Origin: Sphingomonas sp. 8AM
GTDB lineage: Bacteria > Pseudomonadota > Alphaproteobacteria > Sphingomonadales > Sphingomonadaceae
Assembly (NCBI RefSeq): GCF_902506455.1
Contig: NZ_LR733844.1
Coordinates: forward strand, 61,033 to 125,032
Length of the DNA: 64,000 nucleotides
Direction of reading: 5' to 3'
How positions within the stretch are numbered: the stretch's first letter is position 1; every line of letters begins with the position of its first letter. This document shows positions 7,924-16,819 of the stretch, piece by piece. The translations under genes and the position numbers were made by a program. The notes below the pieces were generated by a model. It saw only the letters and a list, made by a program, of their open reading frames with translations, had not been told where the DNA came from and made no database searches.

Positions 7924-8675
7924 GCTCGCATCCCGATATCCACGGTCAACCCGGTGCCGCGTGTCGGTGGTTCATCGCATTGTTCGCGCGCGGCATCGGC
8001 GCGCGCGCGGTCGAGGATTGCGGCGGGCACGTCGGCGCGGTGCGTGACACGGTCGGCGGCGGCGAGCAGCCGCGCCTGCCGCAGCGTGAGGTCGTCGGGA
8101 TCGCGCGAGGCGAGGTCGAGCCGCACGACGCCGGTCGTCGCGCTTCCGGCGAGTACCGCGTCGGCGGCATCGCGCCCGTCGTAAGCGGCGAGCGGATCGA
8201 GCGCCGCGCCGGGGGCGAGCGCCGCGCCGATCGCGCGTCGCCGCTCGCCGCCATCGGGCAGCGCGACACGCAACGCCGCGCGCGCGCCGTGCAGCGCCTC
8301 GGCAAGCCGTCCGAGCGATGCGGGCAGCACCGCCTCGAGCCGTTGCCGCACCGCCGCCGCCAGCCCGGCCGAGACACCGCCGGTGCCGATCGCGACCAGC
8401 ACCGGCGCGCGATCGACGATCGCGGGCAATGTGAAGTCGCAGAGTTCGGGGCGATCGACGGCATTCACCAGCACGCCCCGCGCCTTGAGCCGCGCCACCG
8501 CTGCGTCGTCATCGGCAACGATCGCGAGCCGGGCGTCCGGATGATCTTCCCCGACGACGATCGCTCCGGCGCGTTCGAGCAAGCGCCGCTTCGGCTCGGC
8601 CGCCTCGCCATCGCCGACGAGGATTACCGGGCGGCCGTTCAGGCGGACGAAGAGCGGGAGACTTTGGAGGGTCAT
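7920..8675 (-). CDS. Precorrin-2 dehydrogenase (siroheme synthase N-domain) with a methyltransferase stub
   Basis: This enzyme family oxidises precorrin-2 with NAD+ and inserts iron to make siroheme for sulfite and nitrite reductases. The 251-residue protein has a Rossmann domain (PVILVGDGEAAEPKRRLLE near residue 15) and the central siroheme-synthase segment (FTLPAIVDRAPVLVAIGTGG). After about residue 180 comes a stretch (GVVRLDLASRDPDDLTLRQA onward) that resembles the first 50 residues of the SUMT methyltransferase half of CysG. The SAM loop is degenerate and the rest of that domain is absent. The start at 8675 gives the usual N-terminus; an upstream in-frame ATG at 8723 lies in repeat sequence. 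Confidence 0.8.
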   Translation of the reverse strand: MTLQSLPLFVRLNGRPVILVGDGEAAEPKRRLLERAGAIVVGEDHPDARLAIVADDDAAVARLKARGVLVNAVDRPELCDFTLPAIVDRAPVLVAIGTGGVSAGLAAAVRQRLEAVLPASLGRLAEALHGARAALRVALPDGGERRRAIGAALAPGAALDPLAAYDGRDAADAVLAGSATTGVVRLDLASRDPDDLTLRQARLLAAADRVTHRADVPAAILDRARADAAREQCDEPPTRGTGLTVDIGMRA

Positions 8676-8725
8676 GCCGCGCGTCCTCGCGCCGTCATTG
8701 CGAGCATAGGGGCCGCCGCCCATGT

Positions 8726-8818
8726 CGTCACCCCGGCGAAGGCCGGGGCCCAGTTGGGCAACCGAGCCGCATCAAACGACCGGCCCGTCACGGGACCCCG
8801 GCCTGCGCCGGGGTGACG
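8726..8818. repeat. REP-like inverted repeat, family B variant
   Basis: A 93-bp palindrome with arms beginning CGTCACCCCGGCGAAGGCCG and ending CGGCCTGCGCCGGGGTGACG. It lies between lysA and the siroheme gene. A separate fragment of the CGTCATTGCGAGC family sits just left of it at about 8692-8708. Confidence 0.82.
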
Positions 8819-8841
8819 GCAATTCGCGAGAAGCACCGCCC

Positions 8842-10104
8842 CTACAACCACTCCGGCACGCGCTCTGCGGCAAGGATCGTCTCCGCGGCGATCCGGTCGG
8901 CGACCACCGCATAGCGGTCGCCGTCGACCAATACCTCGGGCACCAGTGCGCGGCTGTTGTAGGTCGACGCCATCGTCGCGCCATACGCTCCAGCGGTGCG
9001 AAGCACGGCGAGGTCGCCGCCCTTCACCGCGTCCATCTCGCGCGCCATCGCGAAGGTATCGCCGGTCTCGCACACCGGACCGGCGACGTTCGCCGTCATC
9101 CGCTCGCCGGTCGGGATCACCGCATCGACATCGTGCCATGCGTCGTACAGCGCCGGACGCGCCAGATCGTTCATCGCCGCATCGACGATCACATAGGGAT
9201 GCAGCACCCCCGGCTTCACCCAGATCACGCGCGTCAGCAGCACGCCGGCATTGCCCGCGATCACGCGGCCGGGCTCGAACATTAAGTGTGCGTCCCAGCC
9301 CTTTGTGACGCGCTCGACCATCGCGCCATATTCGGCAGGCGTGCGCGGATCGTCGCCGGCCTTGTAGCGCACCCCGAGGCCGCCGCCGAGATCGACGCGC
9401 GCCACCGGATGGCCCGCGCCGCGCAGATCGTCGACCAGCAGCTTGACGCGCCGGTACGCCGCCTCGAGCGGGGCAAGGTCGAACAACTGGCTGCCGATGT
9501 GGATCGCGACGCCCTGCATCGACAGGCCGGGCAGCGCGGAAAGCCGCGCGTACATCGCCGGGGCCTGATCGATCGGCACGCCGAACTTGTTCTCCTTGCG
9601 GCCGGTCGAGATTTTGGCATGCGTGCCCGCATCGACGTCGGGATTCACCCGCAGCACCGCCCGCGCGGTCATTCCGCGTTCGTGCGCGAGCTGTGCGAGG
9701 ACGACGCCTTCTTCTTCCAGCTCGAGGTTGAACTGGCCGATCCCGGCTTCCAGCCCGCGCAGCAATTCGGCGCGCGTCTTGCCGACGCCGGAAAAGACAA
9801 TCCCGCTCGCCGGAATGCCCGCCGCCAGCGCGCGCGCCATCTCGCCACCGGAGACGACGTCCGCGCCATAGCCTTCGGCGGCGACGACGCGCAGCACCGC
9901 GAGATTGGGGTTCGCCTTGATCGCATAGGCGAGATGCACGTCGGGCACCCCCGACAGCGCATCGCGAAACGCGCGCGCCTGCGCGCGGAAGGCGGCGGCG
10001 GAATAGACGTAGACGGGGGTGCCCACCTCGTCGGCGATGCGGGTCAGCGGCACGCCCTCGCACCACAGGGCACCGTCGCGGTAATGAAAATGGTCCATGG
10101 TCAC
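8842..10104 (-). CDS. lysA: Diaminopimelate decarboxylase
   Basis: LysA catalyses the last step of lysine synthesis, decarboxylating meso-diaminopimelate with PLP. The 420-residue fold-III enzyme shows the PLP lysine in LAYAIKAN (K63), the glycine-rich phosphate loop VDLGGGLGVRY and the C-domain signature VCETGDTFA. The longest start is a GTG at 10104; an ATG two codons later (10098) is equally plausible. It follows argH and a small lipoprotein gene on the same strand, the lipoprotein-lysA pairing being common in proteobacteria. Confidence 0.95.
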   Translation of the reverse strand: MTMDHFHYRDGALWCEGVPLTRIADEVGTPVYVYSAAAFRAQARAFRDALSGVPDVHLAYAIKANPNLAVLRVVAAEGYGADVVSGGEMARALAAGIPASGIVFSGVGKTRAELLRGLEAGIGQFNLELEEEGVVLAQLAHERGMTARAVLRVNPDVDAGTHAKISTGRKENKFGVPIDQAPAMYARLSALPGLSMQGVAIHIGSQLFDLAPLEAAYRRVKLLVDDLRGAGHPVARVDLGGGLGVRYKAGDDPRTPAEYGAMVERVTKGWDAHLMFEPGRVIAGNAGVLLTRVIWVKPGVLHPYVIVDAAMNDLARPALYDAWHDVDAVIPTGERMTANVAGPVCETGDTFAMAREMDAVKGGDLAVLRTAGAYGATMASTYNSRALVPEVLVDGDRYAVVADRIAAETILAAERVPEWL

Positions 10105-10117
10105 TCGCAGATAATCG

Positions 10118-10351
10118 TCAGCGTGGGGGAAGGTCGAACGGGTCGGGCTCCCGTTTCTGCGAGCTTTTCAAGACCTCCCCGGTCCGTTGCGGCCGCGCCT
10201 GCACCGACGGGGTCAGCAATGCCCCGACCGCAGGCTGTTGCGCCGCGCCGTACGGCGTGACCGGCATCGCCTGTCCCGGCGCGGGCTTCAGCGCCTGCGT
10301 CGATCCGCACGCGGCGAGCGGGAGCGCGGCGAGGATTAGCAGCGCCCTCAC
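10118..10351 (-). CDS. Small LptM-like lipoprotein
   Basis: A 77-residue lipoprotein with signal peptide and lipobox LPLAAC, then CG at the mature N-terminus and a proline-rich, low-complexity tail ending in DPFDLPPR. Position directly before lysA and the CG start fit LptM (YifL), a lipoprotein that assists oxidative maturation of LptD. The usual QKGPL stretch after CG is not present, so this is inference from location. The GTG start overlaps the argH stop (GTGA). Confidence 0.6.
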   Translation of the reverse strand: MRALLILAALPLAACGSTQALKPAPGQAMPVTPYGAAQQPAVGALLTPSVQARPQRTGEVLKSSQKREPDPFDLPPR

Positions 10352-11724
10352 GCGCGCGCCGCCCGGATCGCGGCGCGGACATTGTCGGGCGCGGTGCCGC
10401 CGAAGCTCTTGCGGCTCGCCACCGAGGCATCGACCGACAGCACGCCGTACACCGCGTCGGTGATCCGCGCGTCGATCGCCTGAAGGTCGGCGAGCGGCAC
10501 CTTGTCGAGCGTGCAGCCGAGCGCCTCGGCACGCGCCACCGCGCGCCCGGTGATGTGATGCGCCTCGCGGAACGGCACATCGGCCTCGCGCACCAGCCAG
10601 TCGGCGAGGTCGGTCGCGGTCGCGAAGCCGCTCTCCGCCAGCGCGCGCATCCGCTCGATGCGGAAGGTCGCGCTCTCGATCATGCCGGTCATCGCCGCGA
10701 TCGAGATCGCCAGCAGGTCGTGGCACTCGAACACCGGCGGTTTGTCGTCCTGCATGTCCTTGGAATAAGCGAGCGGCAGCCCCTTCATCGTCACCATCAG
10801 GCTGACGAGGCAGCCGGTGATCCGCCCGCTGTGCCCGCGCACCAGCTCGGCCGCGTCAGGGTTGCGCTTCTGCGGCATGATCGAGCTGCCGGTCGACCAT
10901 TGATCGCTGAGCGACACGAACCCGAACGGCTGCGACGCCCAGAGCACGAACTCCTCCGCCAGCCGGCTGAGGTGAAGCGAGCATTGCGCGGCGGCGGTCA
11001 GGTAATCGAGCGCAAAGTCGCGGTCGCTGACCGAATCGAGGCTGTTGCGTGTCGGGCCGTCGAAACCGAGCGCGGCAGCGGTGGCGTGGCGGTCGATCGG
11101 GAAGCCGGTCCCCGCCAGCGCCGCGGCGCCGAGCGGGCAAAGGTTGCCGCGCGCGCGATTGTCGCGGAAGCGGCTGATGTCGCGCGACACCATCTCGTGA
11201 TAGGCCATCAGATGGTGGCCGAGCGTCACCGGCTGCGCGGACTGCAAATGCGTGAACCCGGGCATCACGCTGCCGGCATGTTCCTCGGCCCGCGCCAGCA
11301 GCGCCGCATCAAGCGCGTCGAGCGCCGCCAGCACCTGATCGGTGGCGTCGCGCACCCACAGCCGGAAGTCGGTCGCGACCTGGTCGTTGCGGCTGCGCGC
11401 GGTGTGCAGCCGTCCCGCCGCCGCGCCGATCGCGTCGGACAGACGCGCCTCGGTCAGCATATGAATGTCTTCCATCGCCAGATCGTCGGGCACGCCGTTT
11501 TGGGCATAGCCGGCCGCGACCTGCTCCAGCCCGTCGCGGATCGCCGCCGCATCGGCTGGCGAGACGATGCCCTGTTCGGCGAGCATCGCAACATGCGCGC
11601 GGCTGCCCGCGACATCCTGCTGCCACATCCGCTTGTCGAAGGGAATGGACGCGTTTATCTCGCGCATCACCGCGGCGGGCCCTTCGGCGAACCGCCCGCC
11701 CCACATCTGGTTGGAACCGCTCAT
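10348..11724 (-). CDS. argH: Argininosuccinate lyase
   Basis: ArgH splits argininosuccinate into arginine and fumarate. The 458-residue protein begins with NQMWGGRF and carries the superfamily signature [11 protein letters not shown] (about residues 280-290), which contains the catalytic serine loop. The ATG at 11724 is chosen over upstream in-frame starts because family proteins begin just before WGGRF. That ATG lies in a CATG shared with the start of the divergent thioredoxin-like gene. Downstream, the lipoprotein and lysA follow on the same strand. Confidence 0.96.
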   Translation of the reverse strand: MSGSNQMWGGRFAEGPAAVMREINASIPFDKRMWQQDVAGSRAHVAMLAEQGIVSPADAAAIRDGLEQVAAGYAQNGVPDDLAMEDIHMLTEARLSDAIGAAAGRLHTARSRNDQVATDFRLWVRDATDQVLAALDALDAALLARAEEHAGSVMPGFTHLQSAQPVTLGHHLMAYHEMVSRDISRFRDNRARGNLCPLGAAALAGTGFPIDRHATAAALGFDGPTRNSLDSVSDRDFALDYLTAAAQCSLHLSRLAEEFVLWASQPFGFVSLSDQWSTGSSIMPQKRNPDAAELVRGHSGRITGCLVSLMVTMKGLPLAYSKDMQDDKPPVFECHDLLAISIAAMTGMIESATFRIERMRALAESGFATATDLADWLVREADVPFREAHHITGRAVARAEALGCTLDKVPLADLQAIDARITDAVYGVLSVDASVASRKSFGGTAPDNVRAAIRAARA

Positions 11725-12298
11725 GGCATCCCGCGTCGCGATCGTCTGTCTCCTCGGCACCGCGCTGGCAATCGCCGCGTGCGATAAGCCCTCCCCGGCC
11801 AACGAGCAAGCCGAGGTGGCGAGCAGCGACGAGGTCGCCGCCACCGCCGCGCCGAAGGTCGACAAGATCGACCGCAGCCGCAAGGGCGAGCGCGCGCCCG
11901 ACGTCCTCTTCACCCCCGCCGCGGGCGGCGCCGCCACCACGCTGGCGGCGTTCAAGGGCAAGCCGGTGCTGGTCAACCTGTGGGCGACCTGGTGCGCGCC
12001 GTGCGTCAAGGAGATGCCGACGCTCGATGCCGCCGCCGCGACGCTGGGCGAGAAGCTGCCGGTGCTCGCGATCAGCCAGGATATGGAGCCCGCCAAGGCC
12101 AACGCCTTCCTCGCGCAGCGCAAGTTCGCGCATCTGCGCGCGTTCCTCGACCCGAAGCTGGGGCTGAGCACCGGCTATGGTGCGAACCTGCCGACGACGA
12201 TCCTGTACGGCGCCGACGGCAAGGAGATCTGGCGCGTGACCGGCGACATGGACTGGACCGGCGCGGAGGCGAAAAAGCTGCTCGCCGAGGCGGCGTAA
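11723..12298 (+). CDS. TlpA-like thioredoxin-fold lipoprotein
   Basis: A 191-residue periplasmic redox protein with a lipoprotein signal (lipobox IAAC at residue 20), a linker, and a TlpA/ResA-type thioredoxin domain. The active site is WCAPC (C91 and C94), followed by the cis-proline region [13 protein letters not shown]. Such proteins reduce disulfides, for example during cytochrome maturation. The partner here is unknown. The start codon overlaps that of argH on the other strand, and the region upstream is entirely argH coding sequence. Confidence 0.87.
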   Translation: MASRVAIVCLLGTALAIAACDKPSPANEQAEVASSDEVAATAAPKVDKIDRSRKGERAPDVLFTPAAGGAATTLAAFKGKPVLVNLWATWCAPCVKEMPTLDAAAATLGEKLPVLAISQDMEPAKANAFLAQRKFAHLRAFLDPKLGLSTGYGANLPTTILYGADGKEIWRVTGDMDWTGAEAKKLLAEAA

Positions 12299-12316
12299 GA
12301 GGCGACCACCACTCTC

Positions 12317-12393
12317 CGTTATTGCGAGCGGAGCGAAGCAATTAAGATCCGGACCAGGACGCCCCGGATTGCTTCGCTTCGCTCGCAATGACG
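12317..12393. repeat. REP-like inverted repeat, family A copy 1
   Basis: A 77-bp palindrome with arms built on ATTGCGAGCGGAGCGAAGCA and TGCTTCGCTTCGCTCGCAAT. Full relatives are at 40894-40970 and 60141-60216, and a shortened one is at 55391-55420. It lies between the tlpA-like gene and the transporter gene. Confidence 0.85.
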
Positions 12394-12410
12394 ATCCTCA
12401 CAGGAACATC

Positions 12411-13328
12411 ATGACCGGCCCCGCCCCCACCAGCACCGCGCCCGCGCTCGTCGCGGTGATCGTCGCGAACGCGGCGCTCGCGTTCGGGCCGCTGTTCGTC
12501 CGCGTCGCGGATACCGGGCCGGTCGCCGCGGCGTTCTGGCGGATGGCGCTGGCGGTGCCGGTGCTCGCGGCGATCGCGCTCGCCACCCGCAAGTCCGCCG
12601 CCGCGCCGTCCCGGCGCGTGTGGCTGTTCGTCGCACTGGCCGGCCTTGCCTTCGCCGCCGATCTCGGGACGTGGCACCTCGGCATCCTCCACACCACGAT
12701 GGCCAACGCCACGTTGCTCGGCAATTCGGCGACCTTCCTGTTCCCGCTCTGGGGGTTCCTCGTCGCGCGCGCGTGGCCGACGCGGATGCAGGGCATCGCG
12801 CTGTTGCTGGCCGCCGCCGGAGCCGCGCTGTTGATGGGGCGGTCCTACCAGCTCGACCCGCGGCATCTCGCGGGCGACCTGCTGTGCATCGTCGCGGGCG
12901 TGCTCTACGCGCTGTACTTCATCCTGATGTCCGACGTGCGGCGCGCGCTCGCCCCGTGGCCGGCGCTGGCGCTGTCGTCGCTCGCCTCGTTGCTCCCGTT
13001 GCTCGGCTATGCACTGATCCTCGGCGAGAAGATCATGCCGCAGCACTGGACGCCGCTGCTCGCGCTGGCGCTGGTGTGCCAGCTGCTCGGGCAAGGCTGC
13101 ATGATCTATGCGCTTGGCCGGCTCCCGCCGCTGGTGATCGGGCTGGCGCTTCTCATTCAGCCTGCGGTGGCGGCGACGATCGGCTGGGCGCATTTCGACG
13201 AAGCGCTCGCCGCGCCCGATTTCGTGGGGATCGCGATGATCGCTGCGGCATTGGTGCTGGTGCGCGACACGCGGCGCGCTGCTAAAGCGCCGCCACCCGC
13301 CAATCCGGTGCCGGAGGAAATGCAATGA
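12411..13328 (+). CDS. EamA/DMT-family inner-membrane transporter
   Basis: A 305-residue protein with about ten hydrophobic helices in two EamA repeats (about residues 15-140 and 155-285). These are drug/metabolite transporters of the RhaT group, whose substrates cannot be told from sequence. The first repeat includes FGPLFVRVADTGPVAAAFWR and the second the family end motif around QPAVAATIGWAHFDEAL. The ATG at 12411 follows a CAGGA site; an upstream in-frame ATG at 12369 lies in the repeat and is rejected. The stop overlaps the COQ9 start. Confidence 0.85.
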   Translation: MTGPAPTSTAPALVAVIVANAALAFGPLFVRVADTGPVAAAFWRMALAVPVLAAIALATRKSAAAPSRRVWLFVALAGLAFAADLGTWHLGILHTTMANATLLGNSATFLFPLWGFLVARAWPTRMQGIALLLAAAGAALLMGRSYQLDPRHLAGDLLCIVAGVLYALYFILMSDVRRALAPWPALALSSLASLLPLLGYALILGEKIMPQHWTPLLALALVCQLLGQGCMIYALGRLPPLVIGLALLIQPAVAATIGWAHFDEALAAPDFVGIAMIAAALVLVRDTRRAAKAPPPANPVPEEMQ

Positions 13329-14008
13329 CCGAGGATCTGACGCCGGAAGACCTGACGCCGGAAGACCTGACGCTGGACGAGGTGCGCGCGCGCCTCGCGC
13401 CCGCGATCGCCGCCAATGCGGCGTTCGATGGCTGGGGCGACACCGCTCGCGATCTCGCCGCCGAGCAACAGGGCATCGACCGCGATGTCGCGCGGCTCGC
13501 CTTTGCCGACGGGGCGGTCGCGATGATCGACGCATGGTTCGGGCACGTGGATGCCGGGATGGCCGCGGCGCTGCCCCCGGCGACGCTCGCGGCGATGAAG
13601 ATCCGCGAGCGCATCACCGCGCTGGTCGAGGCGCGGCTCGCCGTGCTGGCTCCGGAACGGGAGGCGCTGCGCCGCGCACGCGCGATCCTCGCGCTGCCCG
13701 TCAACGTTGCCGCCGCCGCGCGACTCGGCTGGCGCAGCGTCGATGCGATGTGGCGGCTCGCAGGCGACACGGCGACCGATTACAATCATTACACGAAGCG
13801 CGCGATACTGCTGGCGGTCTATGCCGCCACCACCACCGTCTTCCTCGACGACGACAGCGAGGAGCAGGCGGACACGCGTGCCTTCCTCGCGCGGCGGATC
13901 GACGGGATCATGCGGTTCGAAAAGGCCAAGGCGCAATTCACCCGCCGCACGCAGCATCGCCCTAGCCTCAGCCGGTTCGTCGGCCGGCTGCGCTATCCGG
14001 TCGTTTGA
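13325..14008 (+). CDS. COQ9-family ubiquinone biosynthesis protein
   Basis: COQ9 binds lipid and helps the hydroxylase COQ7 in ubiquinone synthesis. The 227-residue protein shows the family signature AGDTATDYNHYTKRAILLAV (about residues 149-168), preceded by MKIRERITALVEARL. The first 20 residues contain a short tandem repeat (LTPED twice, then LTLDE). The ATG overlaps the stop of the transporter gene. The family is typical of alphaproteobacteria and mitochondria. Confidence 0.9.
   Translation: MTEDLTPEDLTPEDLTLDEVRARLAPAIAANAAFDGWGDTARDLAAEQQGIDRDVARLAFADGAVAMIDAWFGHVDAGMAAALPPATLAAMKIRERITALVEARLAVLAPEREALRRARAILALPVNVAAAARLGWRSVDAMWRLAGDTATDYNHYTKRAILLAVYAATTTVFLDDDSEEQADTRAFLARRIDGIMRFEKAKAQFTRRTQHRPSLSRFVGRLRYPVV
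13337..13381 (+). repeat. 15-bp tandem repeat at the COQ9 N-terminus
   Basis: Two identical units CTGACGCCGGAAGAC and a third degenerate one (CTGACGCTGGACGAG) lie in frame, encoding LTPED-LTPED-LTLDE. The unit length is a multiple of three, so copy-number change would keep the frame. Confidence 0.8.
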
Positions 14009-14033
14009 AGCACCAGATCGGGCCAATGGCGAA

Positions 14034-14062
14034 TTGATAATCAATCTCATTGTGCTTATAGA
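14034..14062 (+). promoter_or_regulatory. Putative Fur box and promoter of feoAB
   Basis: Between COQ9 and feoA, the sequence TTGATAATCAATCTCATTGTG (first 20 bases from 14034) matches the 19-bp Fur consensus at about 13 positions counted from GATAAT. It also contains TGA-N9-TCA (14035-14049), the form of the RirA iron-responsive box. A TTATAG hexamer at 14057-14062 could be the -10. Iron repression of feoA-feoB is inferred. If that -10 is right, transcription would begin at or next to the GTG start. Confidence 0.55.
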
Positions 14063-14068
14063 GGCCTG

Positions 14069-14332
14069 GTGACCACGCCCATCAGCCTCGAAACGCTTCC
14101 GCGGCATCAGGCCGCCATCGTCGACGACATCGACTGGTCGCGACTCGCCACGCCGGAAGCGCGGCGGCTGCGCGAGCTGGGGTTTGATTCGGGGGTTCCG
14201 GTGCAGGTGCTGCACCGCGCGCGGCTGGGTGCCGGGCCGGTCGCGTGCCGGATCGGACGGATGACGGTCGCGCTGCGCCGCCCGGTGGCCGGCGCAATCC
14301 GCGTCTCGGTCGAGCCGCTGGCGGCCGAGTGA
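14069..14332 (+). CDS. feoA: Ferrous iron transport protein FeoA
   Basis: An 87-residue cytoplasmic SH3-like protein of the FeoA family, the small partner of FeoB in Fe2+ uptake. The typical LRELGFDSGVPVQVLHRARL (about residues 34-53) and the C-terminal CRIGRMTVALRRPVAGAIRV are present. The start is GTG, with GAGG close upstream (14061-14064). An iron-box candidate precedes it and feoB follows after 19 bases. Confidence 0.9.
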   Translation: MTTPISLETLPRHQAAIVDDIDWSRLATPEARRLRELGFDSGVPVQVLHRARLGAGPVACRIGRMTVALRRPVAGAIRVSVEPLAAE

Positions 14333-14351
14333 CGCGCCACCGGCGCGACGC

Positions 14352-16205
14352 GTGATGGAAATGCCCCCGCTGGTTGCGATGGTCGGCAATCCGAATGCCG
14401 GCAAAAGCGCGCTGTTCAACGCGCTGACCGGCGCGCGGCAAAAGGTCGGCAATTATCCCGGCGTTACCGTCGAACGCCACTCGGGCCGGCTTGCACTCGA
14501 TGACGGTCGCCCGGTCGAGCTGGTCGACCTGCCCGGTGCGTACAGCCTCGAACCCTCTTCCCCCGACGAGCGCGTGACGCGCGACGTGCTGCTTGGCGCG
14601 CAGAGCGGCGAGCGGCGTCCGGACGCGCTGGTCGTAGTGCTCGACGCCGCCAATCTCGACAACCACCTGCGCTTTGCGATGCAGCTGATCGCGCTCGGAC
14701 TGCCAGTGGTGATCGCGCTCAACATGGTCGACCTCGCCGAACGCGACGGGCTGGTGCTCGACCCGACGGTGCTGGAGCGCGCGCTGGGCGTACCGGTCGT
14801 TCCAACCGTCGCGGTGCGCCGCCGCGGGATCGACGCGTTGCGGGCGACGCTGACCACCTTGATCGGCGCACCCGCCGCGCCGGCCGCACCCGCGGTTCCG
14901 GTCGAGGACATCCGCACGCTGCAACGTCGCGCCCGCGCACTGTCGCAGGCCGCGACGATCAGCGAGACGCCGACGCGCCGCTGGCACCATGCACTCGACA
15001 GTGTCGCGCTGCATCCGGTGTTCGGCCCGATCCTGCTCGTCGCCTTGCTGTTCGTGATGTTCCAGGCGGTGTTCAGCTGGTCCGAGGCGCCGATCAGCTG
15101 GATCGAGGACGGCTTCAAGGCGCTGGAGGCCGCGATCAAGGGCATGATGCCCGACGGTTTCCTGCGCTCGTTGCTTACCGACGGCGTGATCGCCGGGGTC
15201 GGCGCGGTGGTCGTCTTCCTGCCGCAGATCCTGATCCTGTTCCTGTTCATCCTCGTGCTTGAGGCGTCTGGCTATATGGTTCGCGCCGCGTTCCTGATGG
15301 ACCGGTTGATGGCCGGGGTCGGACTGTCGGGGCGCGCGTTCATCCCGCTGCTGTCCAGCTTTGCCTGCGCAGTGCCCGGGATCATGGCCACGCGCACGAT
15401 CGACGACGAGAAGGACCGGCTGACCACGATCCTGATTGCGCCGCTGATGACCTGTTCGGCGCGGCTGCCGGTCTATACGATCATCATCGGCGCGTTCATT
15501 CCGGCGCGGCAGGTGCTGCCGTTCGTCGGGTTGCAGGGGCTGGTGCTGCTCGGTCTCTACCTGATGGGGATCGGCGGCGCGTTCGTGGCCGCACTGCTGC
15601 TCCGCCGCACCGTCACCAAGGGCGAAAGCTCTGGCTTTATGATGGAGATGCCCAAGTACCAGATGCCGCGCCTCCATGATGTCGCGATCGGGCTGTGGAG
15701 CCGCGCGGCGATCTTCCTGAAGCGGGCGGGCACCACGATCGCGCTGACCACCGTCGTGCTGTGGGCGCTGCTCAGCTTCCCGCAGGCGCCCGCCGGGCAG
15801 AAACAGGTCGAATATTCGATCGCCGGGCGGATCGCGAGCGGGCTGGAGGTCGTCGTGCGTCCGATCGGCTTCAACCACGACATCGCGCTCGCACTGATCC
15901 CGGCGATGGCCGCGCGCGAGGTCGCGGTCGCGGCGATCGGCACCGCCTACGCGATCGACGACACCGAAGACGAGAATGGCGCGAAGAGCCTCGTCGATAA
16001 CCTGCGCGGACGCTGGTCGTTGCCGACCGCGCTCGCCTTCCTGATGTGGTTCGTGTTCGCTCCGCAGTGCATCAGCACAATCGCAGTGACGCGGCGCGAG
16101 ACGAACGGCTGGAAATGGCCGGTGTTCATGTTGGCTTATCTGTTCGTGACCGCCTATGTCATGGCCGGAATCACGTTTTGGCTGGCGACGTTCGCCGGTC
16201 TCTAA
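14352..16205 (+). CDS. feoB: Ferrous iron transporter FeoB
   Basis: FeoB is the inner-membrane Fe2+ permease with an N-terminal GTPase. G-domain motifs are clear: G1 GNPNAGKS (about residues 12-19), G3 DLPG and G4 NMVD. A membrane domain follows from about residue 220, with the conserved FACAVPGIMATRTI and MTCSARLPVY cysteine segments. At 617 residues it is shorter than the E. coli protein (about 770) but has the complete gate regions. Both GTG (14352) and the next codon ATG could start it. ssb begins nine bases after the stop. Confidence 0.95.
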   Translation: MMEMPPLVAMVGNPNAGKSALFNALTGARQKVGNYPGVTVERHSGRLALDDGRPVELVDLPGAYSLEPSSPDERVTRDVLLGAQSGERRPDALVVVLDAANLDNHLRFAMQLIALGLPVVIALNMVDLAERDGLVLDPTVLERALGVPVVPTVAVRRRGIDALRATLTTLIGAPAAPAAPAVPVEDIRTLQRRARALSQAATISETPTRRWHHALDSVALHPVFGPILLVALLFVMFQAVFSWSEAPISWIEDGFKALEAAIKGMMPDGFLRSLLTDGVIAGVGAVVVFLPQILILFLFILVLEASGYMVRAAFLMDRLMAGVGLSGRAFIPLLSSFACAVPGIMATRTIDDEKDRLTTILIAPLMTCSARLPVYTIIIGAFIPARQVLPFVGLQGLVLLGLYLMGIGGAFVAALLLRRTVTKGESSGFMMEMPKYQMPRLHDVAIGLWSRAAIFLKRAGTTIALTTVVLWALLSFPQAPAGQKQVEYSIAGRIASGLEVVVRPIGFNHDIALALIPAMAAREVAVAAIGTAYAIDDTEDENGAKSLVDNLRGRWSLPTALAFLMWFVFAPQCISTIAVTRRETNGWKWPVFMLAYLFVTAYVMAGITFWLATFAGL

Positions 16206-16214
16206 GAGGGCTTC

Positions 16215-16805
16215 ATGGCAGGCAGCGTTAACAAGGTCATTCTCGTTGGCAATCTCGGGCGCGATCCCGAGTCGCGCTCGTTCCAGAACGGCGGCAAGGT
16301 CGTGAATCTCCGCATCGCGACGTCAGAGTCGTGGAAGGATCGCAACACCGGCGAGAAGAAGGAAAAGACCGAATGGCATTCGGTCGCGATCTTCAACGAA
16401 GGGCTGGCGAACGTCGCCGAGCGGTTCCTGCGCAAGGGCAGCAAGGTCTATATCGAGGGCCAGCTCCAGACGCGTAAGTGGCAAGACCAGCAGGGCAACG
16501 ACAAGTACAGCACCGAGATCGTGCTGCAGGGCTTCAACTCGGTGCTGACGATGCTCGACGGCCCGGGCGGGAACGCCGGCGGCGGTGGCGGCAGTGGTGT
16601 TCGTGACGACTTCGGCGGCGGCGCAGACGATTTCGGCGGCGGAGGCGGCTACGGCGGCGCGCGCAGCGGCGGCGGCGGTTCGCGTGGCGGCAGCGGCGGC
16701 AGCAGCACTGGCGGCGGCGGCGCGGGCGGTGGATCGCGCAGCAGTGGCGGCGGCAATTACGGTGGCGGCTTCGCGGACGACCTCGACGACGACGTACCGT
16801 TCTAG
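16215..16805 (+). CDS. ssb: Single-stranded DNA-binding protein
   Basis: SSB coats single-stranded DNA in replication and repair. The 196-residue protein has the OB-fold (about residues 3-115, opening [18 protein letters not shown]), a long glycine-rich linker (about 120-185) and the acidic partner-binding tip DDDVPF. An adjacent GAGGG serves as ribosome site. The gene lies only nine bases after feoB, so either it shares that transcript or its promoter is inside feoB. Confidence 0.97.
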   Translation: MAGSVNKVILVGNLGRDPESRSFQNGGKVVNLRIATSESWKDRNTGEKKEKTEWHSVAIFNEGLANVAERFLRKGSKVYIEGQLQTRKWQDQQGNDKYSTEIVLQGFNSVLTMLDGPGGNAGGGGGSGVRDDFGGGADDFGGGGGYGGARSGGGGSRGGSGGSSTGGGGAGGGSRSSGGGNYGGGFADDLDDDVPF

Positions 16806-16819
16806 GTTCGGTCGCTCGC

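Noticed and set aside
11725..12171. N-terminal extension of argH antisense to the thioredoxin-like gene
   Set aside because: ArgH proteins start just before WGGRF, and the plus strand there encodes a clear lipoprotein signal and WCAPC motif.
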